Source: Lujinxingia vulgaris (GTDB lineage Bacteria; Myxococcota_A; Bradymonadia; Bradymonadales; Bradymonadaceae). From it: a stretch of DNA of 64,000 nt. Positions 1 through 8,247 of this stretch are shown here, in pieces. A program made the position numbers and the translations under genes. The notes below the pieces were generated by a model. That model was not told where the DNA came from and searched no databases. It saw only the letters and a list, made by a program, of their open reading frames with translations. Position 1 is the first letter of the stretch; each line of letters opens with the position of its first letter. The stretch lies in the NCBI RefSeq assembly GCF_007997005.1, contig NZ_VOSL01000059.1:62001-126000 (forward strand), in the 5' to 3' direction.

Positions 1-238
1 TCAGTTGGATGATAACGTCGCTGAGCGTTGGATTGTTGGACATAAGGTCTCCATGTGTAAGTCAACGGAACGCACCCGGCGCGAAGACCGTCTAACAATT
101 GCCCGGCAGTGTCAATCGCTGTCAGGTTCGGTTCCGCGGGCAATCCGCCCACCTAGGACAACGGTGGCTGACCAAGCTAAACCAGTCCTGTCAGAATTGA
201 GGCGGGTGTTGGCCGGGACGTCCGTTCAAGTGGGTGAG

Positions 239-577
239 ATGAGCGAAGAGTTACCGGAAGACATCAAACGTTGGACCTCAAAACGTCGTACCGCGCTGGT
301 GCTGCAGATTATCCGCGGAGAGACCACGGTGAACGAGGCTGCGCGCCAGTACGACCTCAAGCCCAGCGAGATTGAGCAGTCGTACGAGACCTTCCTGGAT
401 GCGGGTGAGAACGGGTTGAAGAGCCGCCCGAAGGAAGAGATTGAGCGTAAAGATGCGCAAATTGCGAAGCTGCAGCAGAAGATTGGCGAGCTGGTGATGG
501 ACATCGACATCATCAAGGAGGTCCATCACATGTCCAAGCTGGACCCTTTTGGCTCAGGGTGGCGCTCCGAGGATTGA
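239..577 (+). CDS. IS3-type transposase OrfA (remnant IS)
   Basis: This 112-aa protein has the layout of an IS3-family OrfA. A helix-turn-helix occupies about residues 10-50, with motifs such as RGETTVNEAARQYDL that would bind the IS ends. A coiled-coil segment at about 70-92 (EIERKDAQIAKLQQKIGEL) resembles the leucine-zipper part of OrfA. The reading frame stays open back to position 5, but homologous-looking sequence starts only at the ATG at 239, so I place the start there. The C-terminal tail after IIKE overlaps OrfB in the -1 frame. The element is truncated (see OrfB), so the protein is probably not part of an active transposase. Confidence 0.75.
   Translation: MSEELPEDIKRWTSKRRTALVLQIIRGETTVNEAARQYDLKPSEIEQSYETFLDAGENGLKSRPKEEIERKDAQIAKLQQKIGELVMDIDIIKEVHHMSKLDPFGSGWRSED
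544..550 (+). other. -1 ribosomal frameshift heptamer (C CCT TTT)
   Basis: The heptamer CCCTTTT has the classical X XXY YYZ form and is phased correctly: CCT and TTT are codons of OrfA. Slipping by -1 leads directly into the OrfB frame (WLRVALRGLMERHPA). IS3-family elements make their active OrfAB transposase by this kind of slippage. The signal survives although OrfB is broken. Confidence 0.6.
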
Positions 578-765
578 TGGAACGTCACCCGGCGATGAGT
601 GAGCGGAGGTTGTGTGGACTTTTAGCGCTGAACCGCTCCACGGTCTGGCGCCAGAAAGAAGGGTGTGAGCCGCCGGGTGGTCAATCTCGAAAAGGAGCGC
701 GCGAAGCGGGAGCTCTTGGAGCGTTTGGCGTGAGAACACGACCGGCAAACTCAAGATTGTGTTGA
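550..765 (+). pseudogene. IS3-type transposase OrfB, N-terminal fragment
   Basis: Only the first part of an OrfB is recognisable: ALRGLMERHPAMSERRLCGLL, the HTH_21-like start of IS3 OrfB, then LNRSTVWRQKE. After about position 660 the frame no longer resembles a transposase, and there is no DDE catalytic core before the stop at 765. A different frame from about 660 reads RRVVNLEKERAKRELLERLA and then stops, so the 3' part has probably been replaced or shifted. The remnant lies just upstream of the large alpha-CTD/sigma4 gene and marks a past insertion and deletion event. Confidence 0.65.
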
Positions 766-901
766 GATAGTTCGCTCGCGTCCGCCCTTCCCCCCTCCCC
801 CACCCCACGCTACACTCCCTCAACCTCAATCCCCCCGGGGGGGCTGCGCGTCCACACCCGCCCCGCACCCCGCACCCAATGTCAGAGCAACGAGTCTCTC
901 G

Positions 902-3900
902 ATGTCCGAACACGCTTATGCCCTGCCGCCCTTTCTCCCTCAGGCCAACTCGCCAGATCGTCTCGAGTCGCTTTTAGAAGGCCTCGCTGATGAAGGCGGA
1001 GATGCCATCACATACACTCGCCTGGCGGAGCGTTGTGGGCAGAGTCTGCGGACAATTCATTATTATGCGGCGCTTGGTGAGAGCCTGGGATTTGTGCGGC
1101 GCACCGAGCGGGGGGCGCTCTCGTTGAGCTCCAGGGGGGAGCGTTATGTGCGGGAGACTGAGCAACGCGTACGGATGGTTTGCGATGCGATGTTGGAGCA
1201 TCAGGTGGTGCGTGAGGCCATCGCGCGTTGGTGCGCCGGCGCGTCGCTGGATGAGGCCGTGCTGGCCACCGTTCGACATCATGGTGAGCTCGCGGAGAGC
1301 ACGGCGTTACGGCGAGCAGACGCACTCACGAGTTTGATTTCATGGATGTTTTCTCGAACCAGCCTCACGTCCTACAGCACGCCCGCCGTTGAGGATGTCA
1401 CCGACGATGTGGATGACGAGGAGGAGTGGGGCGATCCCTTCGATATATTATTTAGTGATGATCCGTGGGAGAGCGAGTTCAACACCCTTCTGATGCGCAC
1501 CCTTTACGCAGACTATGAAGATTTTGAAGATCTTGAAGAGTTGCGGCGCGAGCCCCCCCTGCCGGTGAGCTGGGCGAGCGCTCCCTTAAGCGTTTTGAAC
1601 CCGGCGTTGATGTTGCTTCCCCACCTCGCCACGCTGGCGATCCATACCGTGGGCGATGTGCTTGCTCTCAAACCCACGATCTTCGTGCGACTTCAGGGAA
1701 TCAACGATCTGGAGGCCCGCGCCTACATCGATCTGTGGAACTCCGCGCGGCGCCTGGAACGGTTGTCAGAGCCCTACGTGCCCGCGCCCGCCGTCGATCG
1801 GCCACGCACGTCAGCGCAGTCCTTTGACGACGCGGTCAATCATCCGCTCACACCAGGCGTTCAGCCGAGTAGCATCCCAGAGGATCCCTCGCCCAGATTT
1901 GCTGCCGTCGATTCCGCTGCGGAAGACCTCGACCAGGCCGAGCCCGGGAATGGTGTCGTTGCCCACAACCCGACGCCTTCACCCCTTTCGCTGCCTGAAG
2001 TCTCATCGACGCCGCCTCTTTCCTCGCCCTCAGCTCCAGAACTTTCCCCTCTTTTTGAGCCCACAACCCCGCCAGCCCCGGCGCCTTCTGCAGACACGAA
2101 TGCGGCTGCTGGCTATGCCCTCACTGACCCGATTAATGTCCTCAATCCGCCTCCCCTTTTAGCTTCACACCTGGCCGATCTGGAGATCATCACCCTGGCT
2201 GACCTCCTGGATTTCGATGCCAATGAAGCGCAAGAACTCACCGGCATGAGCGCCCTCGAAGGCGCGCTCTTTGCGAGGCTTCAATTCACCGCCCGCGAAC
2301 ATCTCGACGGTCAGGACGAACGTGAAGACGACACGTCCTCAACCGAGGAGACGCGACGGCAGGTCGACATTGCGTTCCTTGAGCCTCCGGGGCTCATCGT
2401 CAACAAGCTCGAGCAACTTCAGATCACAACCGTCGGCGACATGGTGGATTTCGCCATCGACGACGTGCGGTCCATCCCCCACGTCGGCCGAAAGAGCGCC
2501 GATGAACTCCGCACGCTCTACGCGCGCGCCTACGAGTTTGTTCACGGTCAGGCGCCTCTTCCAGAAGCGGCATCGGCCAGTGGTCCCGACGGGTCCCGAC
2601 GCTCGCGCATGAGCGAAGAACACCTGCGCGCTGTCGAAGCGCTGGAAGCCGCACGTCAACGCGATGACATCTCGCTCCAGGAACTTTTGCCCTTTCTGCC
2701 GACGCGCTCCCACCGGGCCATCGAGGCCTACGATGCCCAGACCTTGTACGATCTTCTGGAACTCCGCGCCGCCGGCAAGCTCATCGCCCTCCCGGGCATT
2801 GGCCGCCAGACCCTCCAGGAGCTCGACGACACCCTGGAGACCCTGGCGCATCGCGGCCTTGATTATCTGCGCTTCGGCGAGTCAGGACGTCCGGAAAGTA
2901 TCGAGTCGCTGGTGAGGGCGGTGTGGGCGACCCTGGGTGAGCGCGATCAGGTTGTGCTGCGCGGCCGTCTCTACCAGGACCAGACGCTCGAAGAGGTCGC
3001 TGAGCCCCTGGGCCTGACCCGGGAGCGGGTGCGCCAGATCGTCAACCAACTCATCGAGCATCTGCAAGCGCGCTACGCCAGTGTGGCCCGGGAGCTGGCT
3101 GAAGATCTCATCACTCGCCTGCGAAAGGGTCGTGGAATCCTGCCCACCAGCGCGCTTCCTCCCTATTGTGGCGCTCCCGCCGGCGACATGAGCGTGTGCG
3201 TTGGGCGCGCCCGTCTGGTGCTGGCAATTGCGGGCTTTGAGACCAACTGCTGGCATCGATTCTTGATCACCCTCAACGCCGACGAGCGCAACGGACTTGT
3301 AGCCGACCTCAAGTCGGAGCTGATGGACCTGGAGACGGTGCGCATCTCACCGGAGGACGTTCATCTCTGCACCGACGCGCTGGGTATGATGCTCACCGAA
3401 GCCGAAGCCATGGAGTTTGTTGAAGATGCCTGGGGTCTTCACATCGAAGGCGACGCGGTGCTCCTCCCCTGGCTCAGTCTCGTCGGTATTATTGAGGGCA
3501 TTGTGCAGCGCATCGGCAAGCCCGCGACTACTGAAGATATCCGCCAGGCCTACAATCAACTCAACGCCGACATCGGAGGGGAGCTGCCGAGATTCCGTCC
3601 TCATAACGTGCGCGCGCACATGGAGCGCTGCGAAAACATCTACCATTACGGTCACGGCATTTACGTTCACCTCGACCACCTCCCCCTGCCTCTCGATGAG
3701 CTGGAGCGTTTTGCCGACGAAGCCCTCGCCGTGCTCATCCGACAGCGTCGTCAGGTCAGCGTCGACCACCTTATCGACACCCTTAAACTGACACGTCGCG
3801 TGCCCGCAGGGATGACGGCCCACCTTCTCAAAGATGTGCTCTCGCGCCACCCGGACGTCGTCACCTTCACCAACACCTTGCTCGTCGCCCACACCCCCAC

Positions 3901-4708
3901 CTGCGACGATATTGGCACCTCAATGCTCGATCGGCTGAGCACAGCTCTGGCGAGCCATACAACCCCCGTGAACGCGCGCCAGATCGCCCGTGACCTGAGT
4001 CGCTTTAGCTACGCTTTCACCGGGATCTCCCAGAATCTAGCCAAGTGCGACTTCTCCCTCTCCATGGGCAAAGGCCGATTCTTGCACGTGGAGCGCTGCG
4101 GCCTGACCCGCGACGAGATCGACGAGCTCATGACCCAGCTGGTGGACCTCACCCCCGACGATGCCCTGCTCAGCTGCACGGCGGCGCTGGAAGTGCTTGA
4201 TGGCCCGGCTGCCGAAAAACTTCGCGCTCGGCAGAATGGCGACCGTCTGCTCTGGGCCCTGGCCCGTAACTTCTCAAGCCTGGTAGCCGGCAGCGGCTTG
4301 CTGGTCTCGCACCACAACGTCACCGAGGGCCGAAGCCTGCTCTACAGCGCCATCCTCGACGCCTTGAGTGCGCTTTACGTGGCCTACCCGCGGGAGATCA
4401 CCGCTTACCTTCGCGACGAGGTCGGCTTCGGAGGCACGAGCGGATCGATCAACACCACGCTTATCAAACTGCGTGACGAAGGCCGCGTTATTGCCCTCCC
4501 CAACGCCGCCTACACCCTGACACCCGACATTTTTGACGCACTCCCGGAGCGCTGGGCGGAGCGCCCTGCGCTGGTGCGCGAAGCCGCGGAACATCCCGAT
4601 ATCCTCAACGTGGACGACGAGGTTCGACGCCAGCTCTGCAGGTTTTTTGAGGAGTGGGATCCACGGCCGGAGCTGGTGGAGCGGCTGACCGACGCGGGCA
4701 AACAATGA
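902..4708 (+). CDS. Large protein with four RpoA-CTD-like domains and a sigma-70 region 4 domain
   Basis: This 1268-aa protein is modular. Residues about 36-85 form a winged helix (TYTRLAERCGQSLRTIHYY...). Acidic and Pro/Ser-rich linkers follow. Four helix-hairpin-helix units resembling the RNA polymerase alpha C-terminal domain lie at about 228-280, 411-465, 493-548 (IPHVGRKSADELR) and 594-645 (LPGIGRQTLQELDD). A sigma-70 region 4-like helix-turn-helix follows at about 665-721 (LTRERVRQIVNQLIEHL). The last ~500 residues are unfamiliar and appear to hold repeated winged-helix-like segments. Alpha-CTD binds UP-element DNA and activators, and region 4 binds -35 DNA and the beta flap, so a DNA-binding or RNAP-contacting role is plausible but inferred. 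No catalytic motif is visible. It stands alone between an IS remnant and the TPR gene. Proteins fusing alpha-CTD and sigma region 4 are known as sigma-factor-like DNA-binding proteins; four alpha-CTD copies is unusual. Confidence 0.7.
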   Translation: MSEHAYALPPFLPQANSPDRLESLLEGLADEGGDAITYTRLAERCGQSLRTIHYYAALGESLGFVRRTERGALSLSSRGERYVRETEQRVRMVCDAMLEHQVVREAIARWCAGASLDEAVLATVRHHGELAESTALRRADALTSLISWMFSRTSLTSYSTPAVEDVTDDVDDEEEWGDPFDILFSDDPWESEFNTLLMRTLYADYEDFEDLEELRREPPLPVSWASAPLSVLNPALMLLPHLATLAIHTVGDVLALKPTIFVRLQGINDLEARAYIDLWNSARRLERLSEPYVPAPAVDRPRTSAQSFDDAVNHPLTPGVQPSSIPEDPSPRFAAVDSAAEDLDQAEPGNGVVAHNPTPSPLSLPEVSSTPPLSSPSAPELSPLFEPTTPPAPAPSADTNAAAGYALTDPINVLNPPPLLASHLADLEIITLADLLDFDANEAQELTGMSALEGALFARLQFTAREHLDGQDEREDDTSSTEETRRQVDIAFLEPPGLIVNKLEQLQITTVGDMVDFAIDDVRSIPHVGRKSADELRTLYARAYEFVHGQAPLPEAASASGPDGSRRSRMSEEHLRAVEALEAARQRDDISLQELLPFLPTRSHRAIEAYDAQTLYDLLELRAAGKLIALPGIGRQTLQELDDTLETLAHRGLDYLRFGESGRPESIESLVRAVWATLGERDQVVLRGRLYQDQTLEEVAEPLGLTRERVRQIVNQLIEHLQARYASVARELAEDLITRLRKGRGILPTSALPPYCGAPAGDMSVCVGRARLVLAIAGFETNCWHRFLITLNADERNGLVADLKSELMDLETVRISPEDVHLCTDALGMMLTEAEAMEFVEDAWGLHIEGDAVLLPWLSLVGIIEGIVQRIGKPATTEDIRQAYNQLNADIGGELPRFRPHNVRAHMERCENIYHYGHGIYVHLDHLPLPLDELERFADEALAVLIRQRRQVSVDHLIDTLKLTRRVPAGMTAHLLKDVLSRHPDVVTFTNTLLVAHTPTCDDIGTSMLDRLSTALASHTTPVNARQIARDLSRFSYAFTGISQNLAKCDFSLSMGKGRFLHVERCGLTRDEIDELMTQLVDLTPDDALLSCTAALEVLDGPAAEKLRARQNGDRLLWALARNFSSLVAGSGLLVSHHNVTEGRSLLYSAILDALSALYVAYPREITAYLRDEVGFGGTSGSINTTLIKLRDEGRVIALPNAAYTLTPDIFDALPERWAERPALVREAAEHPDILNVDDEVRRQLCRFFEEWDPRPELVERLTDAGKQ

Positions 4709-4806
4709 CCGTATTACGATAATTCATTCACGTGACACTAGCGAGCGATTGAACGAAGTTGCATCGCAGTCGTTTGAGTATCCCTTCCCGTAGCAACGGA
4801 GTTTTC

Positions 4807-5628
4807 ATGAAGTTCTACCCAGCCCTTATCTTCACCCTCCTCCTCAGTTTCGTCTCCTCTCCCGCATTTGCGCAAAACATCGACCACGCAATCGACCTCT
4901 ACAACCACGCCCTCAACGACGAGGCCAAACTACAGTTTCTGGCCATCAAGCACGATCGGGGCGCGGCCAATGAGCATCGTTCCGAGGCGATGTACTGGCT
5001 CGGCCAAATCGCGTTTGAGGAATCTCGCTATGCAGTGGCCCTCGGAGAGTGGGAGGCGCTGGTGAGCGACTACCCGAACTCCGAGCGAGCCAACGAAATC
5101 GAGACGCGCCTCTCCGAGTTGGGTGAGGTCCTCGCCGAACACACCTCCGATCGCGCCCTGTCGGCTGTTGCAAGCTCATGGCTGCGAAACGGTGACTTCT
5201 GGTCGGGGTCTGATCGCACCTTCACGATTGACTCCTCGTGGCTCCCTAAACTGGAACAAGCACTCCACTGGTATGATCGGGTCATCGCCGAGTTCCCCGG
5301 CACGCCCGCAGCCGAAGCGGCTTATGCCCGCAAGCTCTTCGCACTACTGGGATGGGAGACGTCCGGTCGTTACGGGAGCTCCTACGGCCTGAAACTCGAC
5401 TTCAAACTCATCACCGCAGTCACCGAAACCTTCGCAGAGTTTGAGGAGCAATTCCCCGAGAATCCCCAACTTCAGGGCTTTCGCTTTCAGATCGCACAGG
5501 CCTACTGGGGCAAGCGTCAGTGGAATGAAGCTCGCACCTGGCTGAATCGCATCATCGAGGTCGCTGACGGCACTCAGACCTTTTACACCGAGACGGCACG
5601 TCAGCGCTTGGAACATCTGGAGTACTGA
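4807..5628 (+). CDS. Secreted TPR-type envelope protein
   Basis: A 273-aa protein with a clear Sec signal peptide: MKFYPALIFTLLLSFVSS followed by an AFA-Q cleavage site near residue 22. The mature part is helical with TPR-like spacing, including a cell-division-coordinator-like unit (EAMYWLGQIAFEESRYAVALGEW) and a second unit near the C-terminus (AQAYWGKRQWNEARTWL). It would act in the periplasm as a protein-interaction scaffold, like YbgF/CpoB or BamD-type proteins, though no specific family signature is visible. The reading frame extends upstream to 4759, but the signal peptide fixes the start at 4807. It has no obvious operon partner. Confidence 0.65.
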   Translation: MKFYPALIFTLLLSFVSSPAFAQNIDHAIDLYNHALNDEAKLQFLAIKHDRGAANEHRSEAMYWLGQIAFEESRYAVALGEWEALVSDYPNSERANEIETRLSELGEVLAEHTSDRALSAVASSWLRNGDFWSGSDRTFTIDSSWLPKLEQALHWYDRVIAEFPGTPAAEAAYARKLFALLGWETSGRYGSSYGLKLDFKLITAVTETFAEFEEQFPENPQLQGFRFQIAQAYWGKRQWNEARTWLNRIIEVADGTQTFYTETARQRLEHLEY

Positions 5629-5852
5629 CCTGCTATCTCCTCCCGACCAGCGACGCATATCGCCCGGTCAATCCGCGTCACCTCCGGTCGGGTTGCAGCC
5701 ACCTCAACACATTGTTACATTCATCATACATCGAACAACAGCCCAGGGGGGAAACGCATTGCCTCCTGAGGGCGTGTTCAAGCTATGGCGTTGTCGCTCT
5801 CCCAAACCGACATCTCACACGGAACAGACACATTCATCAGGAGATGACTGCG

Positions 5853-6524
5853 ATGAAAAACGACAGCAAAGAAGTTGTTGACGGAAGCCGCCTGCTCAAA
5901 GCGGTAGAGGCGATCTCAATCGCCCCGGCAGATGCTCATCACATCGCCGATCAATATCTGGCTCAGGTGCGAAAGAAGTCACCCGGTATCGACGACGCAA
6001 CAGCCCGCGCGCTGGTAGCCGACAAGATCGTCGCACGCTATGCGAAACTCGCCGGAACTGTCGGTGGAACGACGGCTCTAGCCGGGGTCGTGCCCGGCCT
6101 TGGTACCGCGATCGCCCTGACGGGCGGCGCGGCCGCCGACGCGGCCGCCTGCATGAAACTTCAGGTGGATATGGTGATGTGCATGGCGGCGGCGTACGGC
6201 TACGATCTCAACTCCGAAGATGCTCGCCAGCTCAGCTTCATTATTGCGGCTGGCGGCGCCCTGGAGAAAGCCGGAGTTCAGGCGGGAACCCGACTCGCCT
6301 CCAAAGCGGGTGTGAACCTTGTGCGGCAGTACCTTAAGGGCGCCGTACTTCAGGCGCTCAAAGAGATGTTCAAGACGTTGGGGATCGTCTTCACGCGCAA
6401 GGCGCTGGAAAAAGCGTTGCCCTTCGGGATCGGGGTGGTCATCGGCTCCAGTGCCAACTACGCGCTGACTCGCTATGTGGGCAAGCAAGCACGCGAGTGG
6501 TTCGTAATTGATTCACAGATGTAA
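5853..6524 (+). CDS. EcsC/DUF697-like membrane-associated protein
   Basis: A 223-aa protein with a hydrophilic start and two Gly/Ala-rich hydrophobic stretches (GTTALAGVVPGLGTAIAL at about 75-92, then AAADAAACMKLQVDMVMCMA). A third hydrophobic segment lies near the C-terminus (GIGVVIGSSANYAL). This pattern resembles EcsC and DUF697-type proteins of unknown biochemical role. AGGAG at 5839-5843 sits 9 nt before the ATG at 5853 and abuts the ATG at 5844, so 5853 is preferred. A perfect 10-bp hairpin follows the stop. Function is not known. Confidence 0.6.
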   Translation: MKNDSKEVVDGSRLLKAVEAISIAPADAHHIADQYLAQVRKKSPGIDDATARALVADKIVARYAKLAGTVGGTTALAGVVPGLGTAIALTGGAAADAAACMKLQVDMVMCMAAAYGYDLNSEDARQLSFIIAAGGALEKAGVQAGTRLASKAGVNLVRQYLKGAVLQALKEMFKTLGIVFTRKALEKALPFGIGVVIGSSANYALTRYVGKQAREWFVIDSQM

Positions 6525-6532
6525 GCGATGAG

Positions 6533-6557
6533 GCTCGGGCGCCATTCGCGCCCGAGC
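6533..6557 (+). terminator. GC-rich hairpin after the EcsC-like gene
   Basis: A perfect 10-bp inverted repeat, GCTCGGGCGC and GCGCCCGAGC, with a CATTC loop lies 9 nt after the stop codon. There is no U-tract, so it may be a weak terminator or an mRNA-stabilising hairpin. Confidence 0.4.
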
Positions 6558-6692
6558 TACTCGCATCCATTAATGGGTTGCGTTGAAACCTCCGTACGCA
6601 CAAATGACTCTGACAAGCCTGAGTTCTGCTCTGACGTTTGCGCACAGAGAGTGAACGGCTTGTTTGTCAGGGTGGGTAGAACACCGGCCCCA

Positions 6693-8246
6693 CTACCCCC
6701 GCATCGCATCCCACGACTCAAACGCATGCATCTCATCGCAAATCCTCGCCATCACCTCGCTCCTCCGGCTGGCAATCAACACGCCGTGTACTCGCAAACC
6801 CGACTCCTCCCGCGCGCTGTTGAGATCCCGTCGTAACGACTCCGGCACCGCGAACTCCCCGTCAGACACAAGCAGGATGTCGGCCTTCTCCCAGTTCTGA
6901 GTGTCGAGCAACGCCATCGCCTCGTTCATCGGCGCGACCAGGTCCGTGCCTCCGTGAAACGACCGCCCGAGAAACGCGTAGAGATCGCCCAGCCCCTCCA
7001 TATCCAATGAGAGCTCCAGCGCCTCAGTCTGCCCCGGACCGCTGAATGCGATCAGGTAGCAAGGCCGCCCCTGCTCCCGTGCCACGCGAAGCGCCTCAAG
7101 CACGAGCGCCTTGGCGACCTGCTCGGGCGTACCGTGCATCGAGCCGGAGGTATCGAGGCAGGCGATGATCGGCCCTCGCTTTAGCGGTGGCTTTTCCCTC
7201 TCTCGCGTTTGCTCCTCCTCGACATCTTCAAAGCTGTCGATTTTCTGCGGGAGCACGCCGTCGACCAGATACGTGGCCAGGGCGTGTTCGTGCATACGGG
7301 CATAAAAGAGGGTCCGCAGACGCGGATGGGCGAGGTTCAGGGCTTCCGCGGGTAGGAGCCGACTCAAGTCATTGGAGCGACGAACGCCGCGCGTCTCCAT
7401 CGGCGCCAGAGGTGTGCGCACCTCCACCTCATCCACTCGCCCATGGCGAATCGACTCAAAGATCGTCTCCATGACCGGTGGCGAGTCATCGTCAGAGATG
7501 TGCATCCTGCCGAGTGTCGCGATGAGTTCTTGGAGTTGGGGAAGCTGCTCCATCAACGCGCGAAGGCGCACGATGTCAGACCACCCCTGCGAGCGAACCA
7601 GCCCTCGCGCGTAGTCCATCCCGCGCCCAAGGATGCCACTCAACGACCCAAACACCTCCAACACCTGCTTGTAGGCCGCGGTCCGCTCAGCCCAGGCCTG
7701 GTGCAGGCCCTTCCGCATCGCGTCCAGCGCGCGTTTTCTTTCAACCTCTTCGGCCTCGTCTCGGAGCTCCGCGTAGTCGTCCGCGCTCAACTCAACGGGC
7801 GGCTCCTCATTTGCATCGTCTTGCTCTTCCCCTTCCAAGCTCTTCGCGTTTTGTGAGGCACGCAGCCGCTCCTCTGCAATCCGCTGCAGCTCGCGCAAAC
7901 AGCTCTGCACGCCCGCCTCATAGTTCCCCTCCAGGTCGGTAAGCTCCCCGAGGATGCTGCCTATGAGCGCATCGACAATCTCCGGCTGCGCTTTGCAGAA
8001 GGACGGCAACTCCGTCTCCTCCAAAAAGCTCCATACAAGCTCAACAACTTCGGCTGAGGGCCAGCTCAGTTCATGTTTCTCCGGCAACTCGCCGCTAAGA
8101 AGTCCATCGCGCAGCGCCGCCACAGAGGCAGTTCGCTCTTCAAGCGAGCCGGATGTTTGGCGAAGCACGAGTTCGAAGAGCTCTTCGGGCACTGCGTCGA
8201 TAAACTCGTAACGGCGATCCAGATAGTTGATATCGAAGGCGCTCAT
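6693..8246 (-). CDS. viaA: VWA-domain protein of the ViaA type
   Basis: A 517-aa protein. The N-terminal ~350 residues are helical and charged. The C-terminus is a von Willebrand A domain with a complete MIDAS: DTSGS at 365-369, the Thr of HGGTD near 432 and the Asp of VSDGE near 462. In E. coli, ViaA (about 480 aa) partners the MoxR-type ATPase RavA and the pair affects membrane stress and aminoglycoside sensitivity. Size, domain order and a ravA-like gene immediately upstream support this assignment. The ravA stop (8250-8248) is one base from this ATG (TGAGATG), so translation is probably coupled. The frame could extend to 8270, but that start lies inside ravA. Confidence 0.8.
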   Translation of the reverse strand: MSAFDINYLDRRYEFIDAVPEELFELVLRQTSGSLEERTASVAALRDGLLSGELPEKHELSWPSAEVVELVWSFLEETELPSFCKAQPEIVDALIGSILGELTDLEGNYEAGVQSCLRELQRIAEERLRASQNAKSLEGEEQDDANEEPPVELSADDYAELRDEAEEVERKRALDAMRKGLHQAWAERTAAYKQVLEVFGSLSGILGRGMDYARGLVRSQGWSDIVRLRALMEQLPQLQELIATLGRMHISDDDSPPVMETIFESIRHGRVDEVEVRTPLAPMETRGVRRSNDLSRLLPAEALNLAHPRLRTLFYARMHEHALATYLVDGVLPQKIDSFEDVEEEQTREREKPPLKRGPIIACLDTSGSMHGTPEQVAKALVLEALRVAREQGRPCYLIAFSGPGQTEALELSLDMEGLGDLYAFLGRSFHGGTDLVAPMNEAMALLDTQNWEKADILLVSDGEFAVPESLRRDLNSAREESGLRVHGVLIASRRSEVMARICDEMHAFESWDAMRG

Positions 8247-8247
8247 C

